Part shown: positions 1 through 9,562 of the stretch, piece after piece | Layout: the number at the start of each line of letters is the position of its first letter | How positions within the stretch are numbered: the first letter of the stretch is position 1 | Source: Clostridium thermobutyricum | GTDB taxonomy: Bacteria > Bacillota > Clostridia > Ch29 | DNA length: 64,000 bases | Assembly (NCBI GenBank): GCA_016842005.1 | Contig: JAENYD010000005.1 | Coordinates: 62,001 to 126,000 of the forward strand | Direction: 5' to 3' | The notes under the pieces: generated by a model | The model's input: only the letters and a program-made list of their open reading frames with translations | What the model was told of the DNA's origin: nothing | The model's database searches: none | Position numbers and translations under genes: made by a program

Positions 1-3000
1 CCGATTATCAGGATTCTACAATTGTAAGAATTTTTGCGGACAGGGATAAGGAACAGCATCTGTCCAAAGCCCTCAAACCGGGTCTGCGGCTAAAAATAAG
101 AGGAGAAATACAGTATAACAGATATATTAAGGAAAATATTGTTATTGCACGGGATATTATGCAGCTGGCTGCTGAAGAAAGAACGGACACCGCGGACAGG
201 AAAAGAGTGGAACTTCATGCTCATACCCGGTTCAGCGCAATGGATGGGATAGCGCCGGTGGAAGATCTGATTAAAAGGGCATCCCAATGGGGCCTCAAGG
301 CTATAGCCATTACAGACCACGGAGTGGTGCAGGCCTTTCCCCATGCCTATATTGCTGCAGAAAAGCTTGGGGTAAAAGTGATATACGGTGTGGAAGGGTA
401 CCTGGTCAATGATGAGAAGGTGCAGGTTTATTCCGGGGACAGGGGATATGGCATTAACGATGAAATTGTTGTGGTTGATATAGAGACTACCGGACTGGAC
501 CCGATCAAGGACAGGATTACCGAAATTGGTGCTGTAAAGCTCCGGAAGGGCAACATTGTTGACCGCTTCAGTCAATTGATAAACCCGGGAATACCCATCC
601 CGTCGAAAATAACCGACCTCACAGGCATAACAAACCATATGGTTGAGGATTGTCCCGGTATAGAAGTTGTGCTGCCCCGGTTTCTGTCCTTTGCCGAGGG
701 GTGTGTGGTAGCGGCCCATAATGCGTTTTTCGACATTGGCTTCATAAGACAGAAGGCTGCCTGTCTGGATATTGAGTTCAAAAACCCGGTTCTGGATACC
801 CTTAACCTCACAAGATTTCTCTATCCGGAGTTGAAATCACACAAATTGAATATTGTTGCAAGACATCTGGGGGTCAGGCTGGACAGACATCACCGGGCGG
901 AAGATGACGCCCTGGCTACTGCCCATATTCTGGTTAAATGCTTGAATACTGTCGGGGAGATGGGTATAGAGGGGTTTGAAGAGCTAAACCGAAAAGTTAA
1001 GGACAATGTGGATATCACAAAACAAAAGACATATCACGTGATTATACTGGCGAAAAATCAAGCCGGCCTTGAGAACCTGTACAGGATAATTTCCAGGTCT
1101 CATCTGGAATATTTTCACAAGGTGCCGAGGATACCCAGAAGTTTACTGGGAGAGATGAGAGAAGGACTTATAATCGGGAGCGCCTGTGAAGCCGGTGAGC
1201 TTTACCGCGGATTTGTTGAAAGAAGAACCCGTGAACAGTTAAGAGAGATTGCCGGGTTTTATGACTATCTGGAAATACAGCCCATTGGGAACAACCATTT
1301 TCTGGTGGATAACGGTACGGTAAAAGGCATAGATGACCTGGAACGCATTAACAGAGAGATATATCAATTGGGGAAAGAAATGGGTATACCTGTGGTAGCA
1401 ACCGGCGATGTGCACTTTCTGGAGCCTCAGGACGAGATATTCAGAAGAATAATAATGGCCGGTAAAGGTTTTGAGGATGCGGACAATCAGGCCCCTCTCT
1501 ATCTGCGTACCACCGGAGAGATGCTGGAGGAATTTCAACATCTGGGACCTGAGGCGGCCAATGAAGTTGTTGTAGATAATCCTCAAAAAATAAACCAGGA
1601 CATAGAAGAAATCATACCGGTTCCGCTCCAGACCTACCCCCCCAAAATTCCTGGTTCGGATGAAGAACTGAAGGAGATGACCCTTGATAGGGCAATTGGT
1701 ATGTACGGAGACCCGTTGCCGCAAATAGTTAAAAAGAGGCTGGTCAAAGAACTTAACGCCATAATCAATAACGGATATGCGGTTATGTACATAATTGCCC
1801 AGAAGCTGGTGAACAAATCAATGAAAGACGGGTACCTGGTGGGGTCAAGGGGTTCTGTAGGTTCATCCCTTGTTGCCACCATGAGCGGTATAACCGAAGT
1901 CAATCCCTTACCCCCGCACTATTTATGCAGTGAATGCAAATTCAGCGAATTTATAACCGATGGCAGTGTGGGCACTGGAGCAGACCTTCCGGACAGGGAA
2001 TGTCCCAGATGTCACAGACCCCTGAAAAAGCTGGGTTTTGACATACCCTTTGAGGTGTTTATGGGGTTTGAAGGTGACAAAGAGCCGGACATAGACCTTA
2101 ATTTTTCCGGTGAGTACCAGGGCAGGGCCCATAGGTTTACTGAAGAACTGTTTGGTAAAGACCATGTTTTCAGAGCAGGAACAATAGCAACAATGGCAGA
2201 TAAAACTGCATATGGATTTGTCAAAAACTATATCGAAGAAAGGGGTCTGACTGTTCATTCGGCAGAGGTCAACCGTCTGGTGGAAGGATGTACAGGCATC
2301 AAGAGGACGACCGGGCAGCACCCCGGAGGAATAATGATTGTACCCAAAGACATGGATATTCACCAGTTTACGCCGGTACAAAGACCTGCAGATGATGCAA
2401 GTTCCGAAGTAATCACAACCCATTTTGATTATCATGCCATCAGCGGAAGACTCCTGAAGCTTGATATTCTGGGTCATGATGACCCGACCATGCTGAAGAT
2501 GCTTCATAATATAACCGGCTATGACCCGAGGAATATTTCCCTGGACGACAGGATGACAATGGAACTCTTCAGATCCACATCCCCCCTTGGGATAAAGGCG
2601 AAGGATATTGACTGCGAAGTGGGTACTCTGGGGATTCCCGAGTTCGGCACCCGGTTTGTCCGGCAGATGCTTGTAGATACCAGGCCGACCACCTTCGAAG
2701 AACTTATCAGGATAAGCGGTCTTTCACATGGTACCGATGTATGGCTCAACAATGCCCAGGACCTGATTAAAAGCGGTACAGCCACACTGAGGGAAGTGAT
2801 TGCAACCAGGGATGATATTATGACATATTTAATCCAGAAAGGTATGGAACCGGGACTGGCCTTCCGGATTATGGAGAATGTGAGAAAAGGAAAGGGCCTT
2901 GATAAAGATGAAATCAGGGCGATGAAGCTAGCAGGCGTAAATCCCTGGTATATTGCATCCTGCGAGAAAATAAAATACATGTTTCCAAAGGCTCATGCAG

Positions 3001-3506
3001 TGGCATACGTGACCATGGCTTTCAGGATTGCATATTACAAAGTATATCATCCCCTTGCATTTTATACTGCATACTTTACTGTAAAGGCGGATGAGTTTGA
3101 CGCACATCTGATAATAGGCGGCAAAGACAAGGTAATAAATACCATAAGAGAACTGGAGAAAAAAGGCGCCGGAGCGACCCAAAAAGAAAAATCCCTTCTC
3201 ACAATACTGGAAGTTGTCAGGGAGATGTACTGCAGAGGTTACGGATTTTTTCCGGTGGATATATATAAATCCCATGAGAAAGAATTTAGAATAATAGACA
3301 ACAGACTTTTGCCGCCATTGAATTCGCTACAGGGTCTGGGTGAAAGTGCGGCAAAGAATATTATCGAAGCCAGGATGCAGGGTGCCTTTATTTCGGTTGA
3401 AGATTTGAGAGAGAGAGGAAAACTGAGTTCAAATGTTGTGGAAATACTTGAGCGGCATGGATGTCTTAAAGATTTGCCTGTTTCCAATCAAATTTCGCTT
3501 TTTTAG
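1..3506 (+). CDS. polC: DNA polymerase III PolC-type alpha subunit (5' end cut by window)
   Basis: Replicative DNA polymerase of low-GC Gram-positives, with built-in 3'-5' proofreading. The reading frame is open from base 3, so the N-terminus lies outside the window; 1167 residues are present against about 1430 in the family. In order: the end of the OB domain, a PHP domain (ELHAHTRFSAMDG) split by a DEDDh exonuclease (DIETTGLDP, HNAFFDIGF, HHRAEDDALAT), a zinc-ribbon-like insert (CSEC...CPRC), the polymerase palm with the acidic pair in PDIDLNFSGE, and a helix-hairpin-helix tail. An apparent ATG at 159 is internal, because OB-fold sequence continues upstream of it. rimP-nusA follow, as in Bacillus. 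Identification rests on motifs and domain order. Confidence 0.97.
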   Translation, partial: DYQDSTIVRIFADRDKEQHLSKALKPGLRLKIRGEIQYNRYIKENIVIARDIMQLAAEERTDTADRKRVELHAHTRFSAMDGIAPVEDLIKRASQWGLKAIAITDHGVVQAFPHAYIAAEKLGVKVIYGVEGYLVNDEKVQVYSGDRGYGINDEIVVVDIETTGLDPIKDRITEIGAVKLRKGNIVDRFSQLINPGIPIPSKITDLTGITNHMVEDCPGIEVVLPRFLSFAEGCVVAAHNAFFDIGFIRQKAACLDIEFKNPVLDTLNLTRFLYPELKSHKLNIVARHLGVRLDRHHRAEDDALATAHILVKCLNTVGEMGIEGFEELNRKVKDNVDITKQKTYHVIILAKNQAGLENLYRIISRSHLEYFHKVPRIPRSLLGEMREGLIIGSACEAGELYRGFVERRTREQLREIAGFYDYLEIQPIGNNHFLVDNGTVKGIDDLERINREIYQLGKEMGIPVVATGDVHFLEPQDEIFRRIIMAGKGFEDADNQAPLYLRTTGEMLEEFQHLGPEAANEVVVDNPQKINQDIEEIIPVPLQTYPPKIPGSDEELKEMTLDRAIGMYGDPLPQIVKKRLVKELNAIINNGYAVMYIIAQKLVNKSMKDGYLVGSRGSVGSSLVATMSGITEVNPLPPHYLCSECKFSEFITDGSVGTGADLPDRECPRCHRPLKKLGFDIPFEVFMGFEGDKEPDIDLNFSGEYQGRAHRFTEELFGKDHVFRAGTIATMADKTAYGFVKNYIEERGLTVHSAEVNRLVEGCTGIKRTTGQHPGGIMIVPKDMDIHQFTPVQRPADDASSEVITTHFDYHAISGRLLKLDILGHDDPTMLKMLHNITGYDPRNISLDDRMTMELFRSTSPLGIKAKDIDCEVGTLGIPEFGTRFVRQMLVDTRPTTFEELIRISGLSHGTDVWLNNAQDLIKSGTATLREVIATRDDIMTYLIQKGMEPGLAFRIMENVRKGKGLDKDEIRAMKLAGVNPWYIASCEKIKYMFPKAHAVAYVTMAFRIAYYKVYHPLAFYTAYFTVKADEFDAHLIIGGKDKVINTIRELEKKGAGATQKEKSLLTILEVVREMYCRGYGFFPVDIYKSHEKEFRIIDNRLLPPLNSLQGLGESAAKNIIEARMQGAFISVEDLRERGKLSSNVVEILERHGCLKDLPVSNQISLF

Positions 3507-3565
3507 ACTTGTAATGTATTCCAAAATATGATATAGTTTACGTATAAAAGCATGCCTTGCGGCAG

Positions 3566-3592
3566 GAGTGGGTAAAAACCCACTCTTTACTG
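3566..3592 (+). terminator. Terminator-like hairpin after polC
   Basis: A 7-bp stem (GAGTGGG/CCCACTC) with a TAAAAA loop is followed by a short T-rich run. It ends the polC transcript and separates it from the rimP operon. The T-tract is weak, so termination may be partial. Confidence 0.6.
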
Positions 3593-3605
3593 TTATTTCA
3601 GATGT

Positions 3606-3745
3606 TTTTCACCAGGGCAGATGCCCCGGGATGAAAAAGGTTCGTTTTTTCAAATGAAGGGGCACTGATTGAAAGGGGAATGTCCCCTGATTGCTGAAGG
3701 GGATGAAGGGAACCCCTGCTGAAGCAAGTTTTGCCCTATGGAATA
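3606..3745 (+). other. Structured leader ahead of the rimP-nusA operon
   Basis: No gene lies between polC and rimP. The stretch holds three consecutive G4/C4-type hairpins: GGGCA..TGCCC near 3614, AGGGGCA..TGTCCCCT at 3657-3688, and AGGGG..CCCCT at 3697-3717. Phrases such as CTGATTG and GAAGGGG recur between them. It could be an RNA leader controlling the nusA operon or degenerate repeats. I do not recognise a named family. Confidence 0.4.
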
Positions 3746-3807
3746 ATGGAAAGTGTATTGCGGGAACATAAATGTATTGAATAGAATAGGAGATGGGAAG
3801 TGATATA

Positions 3808-4269
3808 ATGAGTGGTGGAAAATACGTAAATCTGGCAGAAGAACTGGTGATGCCTGTACTGGAACAAAACAATTATGAACTTGTTGATATAGAATACCTG
3901 AAAGAAGGCGCTGACTGGTATCTGAGAATATACATAGATAAACCCGGGGGTGTAACCCTGGATGACTGTCAGACAGTAAGCGAATACCTGAGTAATGAAC
4001 TGGACAGGGTGGACCCCATTGAACATAGATATATCCTGGAGGTGTCATCACCGGGAGTGGACCGGCCTTTGAAAAAAGACAGGGATTATGAGATGTTCAA
4101 AGGCAGGAATATTGATGTGAAGCTGTATGCACCTATTGATGGCAATAAGAGCTTTACAGGGAAACTGCTGGGGCTGGAAGCCGGTATGGTCAGAATCCAA
4201 ACAGAAAACAGGATTGTCAGCATATCAAAGGACCAGATTGCCTCTGCCCGTCTGTCTTTCAAGTTTTAA
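3808..4269 (+). CDS. rimP: Ribosome maturation factor RimP
   Basis: Small cytoplasmic factor for 30S subunit maturation. The 153-residue product has the two-domain RimP pattern: an N-terminal alpha/beta domain (LVDIEYLKEGADWYLRIYID), the conserved stretch SSPGVDRPL, and a C-terminal SH3-like domain ending SARLSFKF. An upstream in-frame ATG at 3793 sits directly against AGGAG and is too close to be used. The ATG at 3808 follows GGAAGTGA with normal spacing and gives the usual N-terminus. It is the first gene of the rimP-nusA-rnpM-L7Ae-infB-rbfA operon. Confidence 0.93.
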   Translation: MSGGKYVNLAEELVMPVLEQNNYELVDIEYLKEGADWYLRIYIDKPGGVTLDDCQTVSEYLSNELDRVDPIEHRYILEVSSPGVDRPLKKDRDYEMFKGRNIDVKLYAPIDGNKSFTGKLLGLEAGMVRIQTENRIVSISKDQIASARLSFKF

Positions 4270-4334
4270 CAAGATAAACCGGAGCGTTAGAGTGAAGCCG
4301 GGCGCTCGGCAAATCTTGTATTTGCAGTTTTAAA

Positions 4335-4369
4335 ATTAAGGTAAGGCTGGAAGCGTCTCCACCTTAATC
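4335..4369 (+). other. Hairpin between rimP and nusA
   Basis: An ATTAAGGT/ACCTTAAT stem encloses a purine-rich loop in the 133-base rimP-nusA gap, just before the nusA Shine-Dalgarno sequence (GGGGAGG at 4385-4391). It has no T-run, so it may be a processing or attenuation element rather than a terminator. Confidence 0.35.
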
Positions 4370-4402
4370 AAGAATTTGTTTTAAAGGGGAGGTTGTCGGT
4401 TA

Positions 4403-5476
4403 ATGAACCAGGAGTTTATGCAAGCCCTTCAACAAATAGAAAAAGAGAAAGGGATTTCAAAAGAAATACTTGTGGATGCAATAAACGCTGCTTTGGTATC
4501 CGCCTATAAGAAGAATTTCGGTTCTGCTCAAAATGTAAAGGTTACCATAGAGCCCGAAACCGGAAATGTAAAAGTCTTTTCGCAAAAAACAGTAGTGGAT
4601 GAAATTGACAATCCACTGCTGGAAATAAGTAAAGAGGAAGCCAGGACCATCTCTCCAATCTACCAGATAGGGGATATTGTCGAGGTGGAGGTTACCCCGA
4701 AAAATTTTGGCAGAATCGCTGCACAAACTGCCAAACAGGTTGTTGTGCAGCGTATCCGGGAAGCGGAGAGAGGGGTCATCTTTCAGGAATATATGAACAG
4801 AGAAAATGAGATAGTAAATGGAATGGTTCAGAGATGGGAAAAGAACAATGTGATGATTGACATGGGAAGGACAGAAGCTGTGCTTCCTCCGTCCGAACAG
4901 ATAGAGAAGGAAGAATATACACCGGGTTCCCGTTTGAAACTGTATATTGTGGAAGTCAAAATGACAACCAAAGGCCCTCAAATCGTTGTATCCCGGACCC
5001 ATCCAGGGCTGGTAAAAAGGTTGTTCGAACTGGAAGTGCCGGAAATATTCGATGGTATTGTCCAGATAAAAGGAATTTCCAGGGAAGCCGGAGCAAGGAC
5101 CAAAATAGCTGTCCACTCCACTGACCCGAATGTAGACCCTGTGGGTGCCTGCGTAGGGCCTAAGGGCGTAAGGGTGCAGAGCATAGTGAATGAGCTGAAG
5201 GGCGAAAAGATAGATATCGTCAAATGGAGTGAAGATATCAGGGAATTTATTGCCAGTTCTTTAAGCCCTGCAAAAGTGGTCAGCGTAGAAATAAACGAGG
5301 ATGAAAAAGCTGCCCGGGTTATTGTGAAGGATTATCAGTTATCCCTGGCTATTGGAAAAGAAGGACAGAATGCAAGACTGGCCGCCAGAATAACCGGCTG
5401 GAAGATTGATATAAAGAGTGAGAGCCAGGTGGAAGTCCGCAAGGGTGAAGAAGGTGAAACGTATGAATCTGATTAG
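4403..5476 (+). CDS. nusA: Transcription termination/antitermination factor NusA
   Basis: RNA-polymerase-binding factor acting in pausing, termination and antitermination. The 357 residues hold an N-terminal RNAP-binding domain (about 1-130), an S1 domain (about 135-200, NGMVQRWEKNNVMIDMG) and two KH domains with the KH signatures VGPKGVRVQSIVNELKGEKI and IGKEGQNARLAARITGW. It has no C-terminal acidic repeats, as is normal in Firmicutes. The ATG follows GGGGAGG at 10-12 bases. It sits between rimP and rnpM, the standard order. Confidence 0.97.
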   Translation: MNQEFMQALQQIEKEKGISKEILVDAINAALVSAYKKNFGSAQNVKVTIEPETGNVKVFSQKTVVDEIDNPLLEISKEEARTISPIYQIGDIVEVEVTPKNFGRIAAQTAKQVVVQRIREAERGVIFQEYMNRENEIVNGMVQRWEKNNVMIDMGRTEAVLPPSEQIEKEEYTPGSRLKLYIVEVKMTTKGPQIVVSRTHPGLVKRLFELEVPEIFDGIVQIKGISREAGARTKIAVHSTDPNVDPVGACVGPKGVRVQSIVNELKGEKIDIVKWSEDIREFIASSLSPAKVVSVEINEDEKAARVIVKDYQLSLAIGKEGQNARLAARITGWKIDIKSESQVEVRKGEEGETYESD

Positions 5477-5488
5477 AGGTGATGAGTC

Positions 5489-5758
5489 TTGAGAGTGAAG
5501 AAAATCCCTAATCGCCTCTGTGTGGGATGTCAGCAGATGAAACCCAAGAAAGAGCTGATAAGGGTGGTAAAAAACAAGGAAAATGAGATATTTCTCGACA
5601 AGACGGGGAAAAAACCAGGCAGAGGGGTATATATATGCCCGGATATTGACTGCTTTATAAAAGCCCGTAAGAGCAGAAGACTGGAAAAATCTCTGGGCGT
5701 GAACATTGGAGAAGATATTATGAGACAGCTGGAGGAGGAAATACCTCACAGTGAATGA
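5489..5758 (+). CDS. rnpM: YlxR/RnpM family RNA-binding protein
   Basis: Small basic protein of the YlxR family. Recent work on the Bacillus member describes it as an RNase P modulator. The 89 residues show the family N-terminus with a Cys pair (CVGCQQMKPKKELIRVV) and the GKKPGRGVYICPD stretch with a further Cys. The start is TTG, because AGAGGTGATG at 5475-5484 is correctly spaced from it and no ATG lies near. Its last codons overlap the start of the next gene, so the two are translationally coupled. Confidence 0.9.
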   Translation: MRVKKIPNRLCVGCQQMKPKKELIRVVKNKENEIFLDKTGKKPGRGVYICPDIDCFIKARKSRRLEKSLGVNIGEDIMRQLEEEIPHSE

Positions 5759-6080
5759 GGAAGCCAGAATATATTCAATGCTGGGGCTAGCACAAAACGG
5801 GGGAAATGCAGTTTCAGGTACAGAAGGCTGTAAAGTGGCAGTTTTAAAAAATAAGGCAAGACTGGTTATTCTGTCGAGGGACAGCGGTACCAATACAAAA
5901 AAGTTTTTTACTGACAAATGCAAACACAGAAATATCCGATTACTGATTTTTGGTGACAGACAGGCGCTGGGAAATGCACTGGGCAAGGGAGCAAGGACTG
6001 TGGTGGTTATAACCGATCAAGGTATAGCTGACGCCATAAGTAAACTTTATTACAGATTTTCAAACAACTCGGCCAATTAA
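5751..6080 (+). CDS. ylxQ: L7Ae-family ribosomal/K-turn RNA-binding protein (YlxQ)
   Basis: Probable kink-turn RNA-binding protein of the L7Ae/L30e/Gadd45 family, found in Firmicutes between rnpM and infB. The 109 residues include LGLAQNGGNAVSGTEG and the RLVILSRDSGTNTKK segment of the L7Ae fold. Translation starts at a GTG that overlaps the rnpM stop by 8 bases, with the Shine-Dalgarno sequence GGAGGAGG inside rnpM. Its cellular role is not settled even in Bacillus. Confidence 0.87.
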   Translation: MNEEARIYSMLGLAQNGGNAVSGTEGCKVAVLKNKARLVILSRDSGTNTKKFFTDKCKHRNIRLLIFGDRQALGNALGKGARTVVVITDQGIADAISKLYYRFSNNSAN

Positions 6081-6095
6081 TCAGGGGGTGAATAA

Positions 6096-8189
6096 ATGGC
6101 AAAAACAAGAGTATATGAGCTTGCGAAATCCTTGAATACATCAAGTAAGGACATCCTGGAAATTTTATCGGGATTGGGTCTTGATGTGAAAAATCATATG
6201 AGCACCATTGACGACAAAGATGCAAAAATAGTAAGGGAGATCTACCTTGAGGAACATGAGGATACTACCGGAGAAGGTTTTAGGGATGAAGATGACCTTG
6301 ATGTTCAGGAGAAATACAGGATCGCATTGAAAAAGAAAAGGAAAGCAAAAGAAGAAAAAGAAGACAAAATTCCGTTTAAAAAAGCCAGGAAGAGTACTGA
6401 AAAGAAGGGTAGGAAAAAGGAAAAAGCAGAACCGTCTGATAAAAAACAAATAAATATAGAAAAGGGCATTACTGTTAAGGCATTGTCCGACAAACTGAAA
6501 GTTTCTCCCTCAGAGTTGATTAAAAAACTGATAGACCTTGGGATAATGGCTAATATTAACCAGAGACTGGAAAAAGATGAAGCGGTTCTTTTGGTGGAGG
6601 AATATGGCTATAATGCTGTTATTGCTGAAGATGATAGCCATGGCGGATATTTGCCCTCTGACCAGGAAAAAGATGAAGGACAGCTGTTTCCCCGTTCTCC
6701 TGTAGTTACAGTTATGGGACATGTAGACCACGGGAAAACGTCCCTGCTGGACAAAATACGAAAAACCAGTGTGACCGAGCAGGAAGCCGGCGGTATCACG
6801 CAACACATTGGAGCTTATAAAGTTAAAGTAAACAACAGGGAAATAGTGTTTCTTGACACTCCCGGCCATGAAGCTTTTACGGCGATGAGGGCCAGAGGTG
6901 CCCAGGTTACGGATATTGCCGTGCTTGTGGTGGCAGCGGATGACGGGGTAATGCCTCAGACCGTAGAAGCCATAAACCATGCTAAAGCCGCCAATGTCCC
7001 CATAATCGTTGCCATAAATAAAATCGACAAAGCAAACGCAAATGCCGACCGGGTTAAACAACAGCTGGCCGAACACGGGCTCCTTATGGAAGAATGGGGA
7101 GGAGACGTCATAAATGTCCCGGTATCCGCCCATACGGGGGATGGAATTGACAGTCTGCTGGAAATGATACTGCTGGTGACCGACATGATGGAACTGAAAG
7201 CGAATCCGGCCAGGAAAGCCATCGGTACGGTTATCGAAGGAAAACTGGAAAAAGGAAGAGGCCCTGTAGCCACTGTGCTTATACAGGACGGTACGCTAAC
7301 GGTGGGAGACCCGGTTATTGCAGGTACTTCCTATGGCAAAGTCCGGTCAATGATGGACGAACACGGCAAAAGACTGGTAAAAGCCGGCCCGGCTGTGCCC
7401 GTTGAGGTATCGGGGCTGTCAGAAGTACCTGAAGCAGGGGATAAGCTATATGTTGTGGATGATGATAAGACGGCCAGACAGATTGGAGAAAACCGAAAAG
7501 AGAAGCTGCGTCAGGCCCAGTTGAAAAGCGGTCAGAGAGTATCCCTGGAAGACCTTTTTGAACAGATTAAGGAAGGCAAGGTTAAGGAACTGAATGTAAT
7601 TATGAAAGCCGATGTTCAGGGTTCGGTGGAGGCTGTTAAACAGTCCCTGGGAAAACTGGACAATGAAGAAGTCCGTCTTAGAATTATCCATGATGGTGTG
7701 GGAGCGATAACAGAAACGGATGTAATGCTGGCTACCGCTTCAAACGCCATAATCATCGGTTTTAACGTCAGACCGGACAGCAAGGCAATGCAGATGGCGG
7801 CGCAGGAAAAGGTGGAAATCAGGACATACCGTGTGATATATGATGCTATAAATGATATGAAGGCAGCTATAAAGGGTATGCTGGACCCCGAAATAAGAGA
7901 AGTAGTGGTGGGTAAGGCGGAGATAAGGGCTTTGTTTAAAATATCTTCTATAGGCACCATTGCGGGTTGTTATGTGCTGGAGGGCAAGATACTGCGCAAC
8001 GGTTCCCTGAGGGTAATCAGGGATGGCATAGTGATTTTTGAAGGAAAGGTTAATACCCTCAAGAGATTTAAAGAAGACGTAAGGGAAGTAGTACAGGGTT
8101 ATGAATGTGGTATCAGCATGGAAAATTATAACGACTTGAAAGAAGGAGACATCCTGGAATGCTATGTAATGGAGAAAGTTCCCAGATAA
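6096..8189 (+). CDS. infB: Translation initiation factor IF-2
   Basis: GTPase that brings initiator tRNA to the 30S subunit. The product has 697 residues: a first IF2_N motif ([19 protein letters not shown]), a highly charged Lys/Glu-rich linker (about 75-115), a second IF2_N motif ([20 protein letters not shown]), then the G domain with G1 [10 protein letters not shown]3 DTPGHEAF and G4 NKID. The EF-Tu-like and C-terminal initiator-tRNA domains follow. The start is ATG after AGGGGGTG. The linker is short for IF-2 but typical of Clostridia. Confidence 0.98.
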   Translation: MAKTRVYELAKSLNTSSKDILEILSGLGLDVKNHMSTIDDKDAKIVREIYLEEHEDTTGEGFRDEDDLDVQEKYRIALKKKRKAKEEKEDKIPFKKARKSTEKKGRKKEKAEPSDKKQINIEKGITVKALSDKLKVSPSELIKKLIDLGIMANINQRLEKDEAVLLVEEYGYNAVIAEDDSHGGYLPSDQEKDEGQLFPRSPVVTVMGHVDHGKTSLLDKIRKTSVTEQEAGGITQHIGAYKVKVNNREIVFLDTPGHEAFTAMRARGAQVTDIAVLVVAADDGVMPQTVEAINHAKAANVPIIVAINKIDKANANADRVKQQLAEHGLLMEEWGGDVINVPVSAHTGDGIDSLLEMILLVTDMMELKANPARKAIGTVIEGKLEKGRGPVATVLIQDGTLTVGDPVIAGTSYGKVRSMMDEHGKRLVKAGPAVPVEVSGLSEVPEAGDKLYVVDDDKTARQIGENRKEKLRQAQLKSGQRVSLEDLFEQIKEGKVKELNVIMKADVQGSVEAVKQSLGKLDNEEVRLRIIHDGVGAITETDVMLATASNAIIIGFNVRPDSKAMQMAAQEKVEIRTYRVIYDAINDMKAAIKGMLDPEIREVVVGKAEIRALFKISSIGTIAGCYVLEGKILRNGSLRVIRDGIVIFEGKVNTLKRFKEDVREVVQGYECGISMENYNDLKEGDILECYVMEKVPR

Positions 8190-8204
8190 GGACAGGTGAT
8201 TGAC

Positions 8205-8579
8205 GTGAGCAGGAGACTGGAAAAAATCTCGGAAGAGATGAAGCGGGAAATAAGCCGGATAATAAGGGCTGAAATAAAAGACCCCGGGATAACGTCCATG
8301 GTTAGTGTGACAAAGGTGGAGGTAGCCAGGGACCTTGGTTATGCTAAAGTTTTCGTCAGCCTACTGGGGGATGAAAAGGACAAAGAAAATACAATGGAAG
8401 GCTTAAAAAGGGCAAAAGGGTTTATAAAAAAAGAGCTGGGTAAAAGGATAAGGATACGCAGCGTACCGGAATTGTCCTTTGTGGTAGACCAGTCAATAGA
8501 ACATGGGGCATATATAACCAGACTCATAAACAGTATAAGGGAGAAAGAAGGGGATGACCAAGGGGATGATAATATCTGA
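8205..8579 (+). CDS. rbfA: Ribosome-binding factor A
   Basis: Single KH-like domain protein needed for late 30S subunit assembly. The 124-residue product carries the family features EISRIIRAEIKDPGI, ARDLGYAKVFVSLLG and the closing VPELSFVVDQSIEHG. Of two in-frame GTG codons (8196 and 8205), the second is preferred because AGGTGATTGAC gives normal spacing and the protein then begins SRRLEKISEE as in homologues. The 3' end overlaps the next gene by about 26 bases. Bacillus ylxP, normally between infB and rbfA, is missing here. Confidence 0.93.
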   Translation: MSRRLEKISEEMKREISRIIRAEIKDPGITSMVSVTKVEVARDLGYAKVFVSLLGDEKDKENTMEGLKRAKGFIKKELGKRIRIRSVPELSFVVDQSIEHGAYITRLINSIREKEGDDQGDDNI

Positions 8580-9540
8580 TATTGCAAGACATATATCCTC
8601 AAGTAAATCCGTAGGCATCATCACTCATATAATGCCGGATGGCGACGCAATAGCATCGGTTCTGGCGTTGACTCTGGGTTTGAGGAAAAAGGGACTGCAT
8701 CCGATAGCAATCAGGAATGATGTCATTCCAAAAGAATACGGATTCTTGCCGGGTCTCAATCATTTAACCGACCTGGACGATTTGCATGAGTATCCCGAGA
8801 CACTGGTTGTCCTTGACTGCGGGGATATTGAAAGGCTGGGTCAGGGTTGTGAACTCGCCACAAAAGCCGGTACTGTTATAAACCTGGACCATCACATAAG
8901 CAATACCATGTTCGGAAATCTGAACCTGGTGGATACAGGCGCTGCTGCCACCGGTGAAATAGTATACCAGTTGATTAAACTGATGGGCATAGACATGGAT
9001 GTTGATATTGCCACCTGTTTATACACTGCTATATTGACGGATACAGGAGGATTTAAATACGACAACACTACATGGATAAGCCATACAATAGCCGGTGAGC
9101 TGATAACTCTTGGGGTGAAACCTAATCTTGTTTCACAGATGGTTTTTGACACAAGGACCTTATCAAAAACAAAGCTTATCGGAAAAGCCATAGACACTAT
9201 TAAGATATACCATGACGGAAAAACCGCAGTTATGTATGTTGACAGGCATATGCTGGAACAAGCCGGCAGTTCCAGGGATGAGCTTGAGGGATTGATTAAT
9301 TTTGCCCGGGATATACAGGGAGTGGAAGTGGCTGTTCTCATAAAAGAAGTAAGTGACCAGCAGTTCAAAGTAGGGTTCAGGTCCAAGGAGTATACCGATG
9401 TTTCAAGAATTGCGGGTGTTTTTGGGGGCGGTGGCCACAAAAAAGCTGCAGGATGTACGATTAACGGAGGACTGACGGCGGTACGGAAAAAGCTTTTGGA
9501 AGAAATTGAAAATGCCTACAACAGACGTGAAGGAATATGA
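8554..9540 (+). CDS. nrnA: DHH-family NrnA-type oligoribonuclease / pAp phosphatase
   Basis: Degrades very short RNAs (nanoRNA) and probably 3'-phosphoadenosine 5'-phosphate. The 328 residues carry the DHH metal motifs MPDGDAIAS, VLDCGD, LDHHISN and TDTGGFKY. A C-terminal DHHA1 domain carries the GGGGHKKAAG substrate-binding loop. The start could be ATG 8554 or ATG 8566, both immediately behind purine-rich stretches inside rbfA. The overlap with rbfA and the position before truB are the usual arrangement in Clostridia. Confidence 0.92.
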   Translation: MTKGMIISDIARHISSSKSVGIITHIMPDGDAIASVLALTLGLRKKGLHPIAIRNDVIPKEYGFLPGLNHLTDLDDLHEYPETLVVLDCGDIERLGQGCELATKAGTVINLDHHISNTMFGNLNLVDTGAAATGEIVYQLIKLMGIDMDVDIATCLYTAILTDTGGFKYDNTTWISHTIAGELITLGVKPNLVSQMVFDTRTLSKTKLIGKAIDTIKIYHDGKTAVMYVDRHMLEQAGSSRDELEGLINFARDIQGVEVAVLIKEVSDQQFKVGFRSKEYTDVSRIAGVFGGGGHKKAAGCTINGGLTAVRKKLLEEIENAYNRREGI

Positions 9541-9562
9541 TGAATCCTTACAGGAGACAGTG

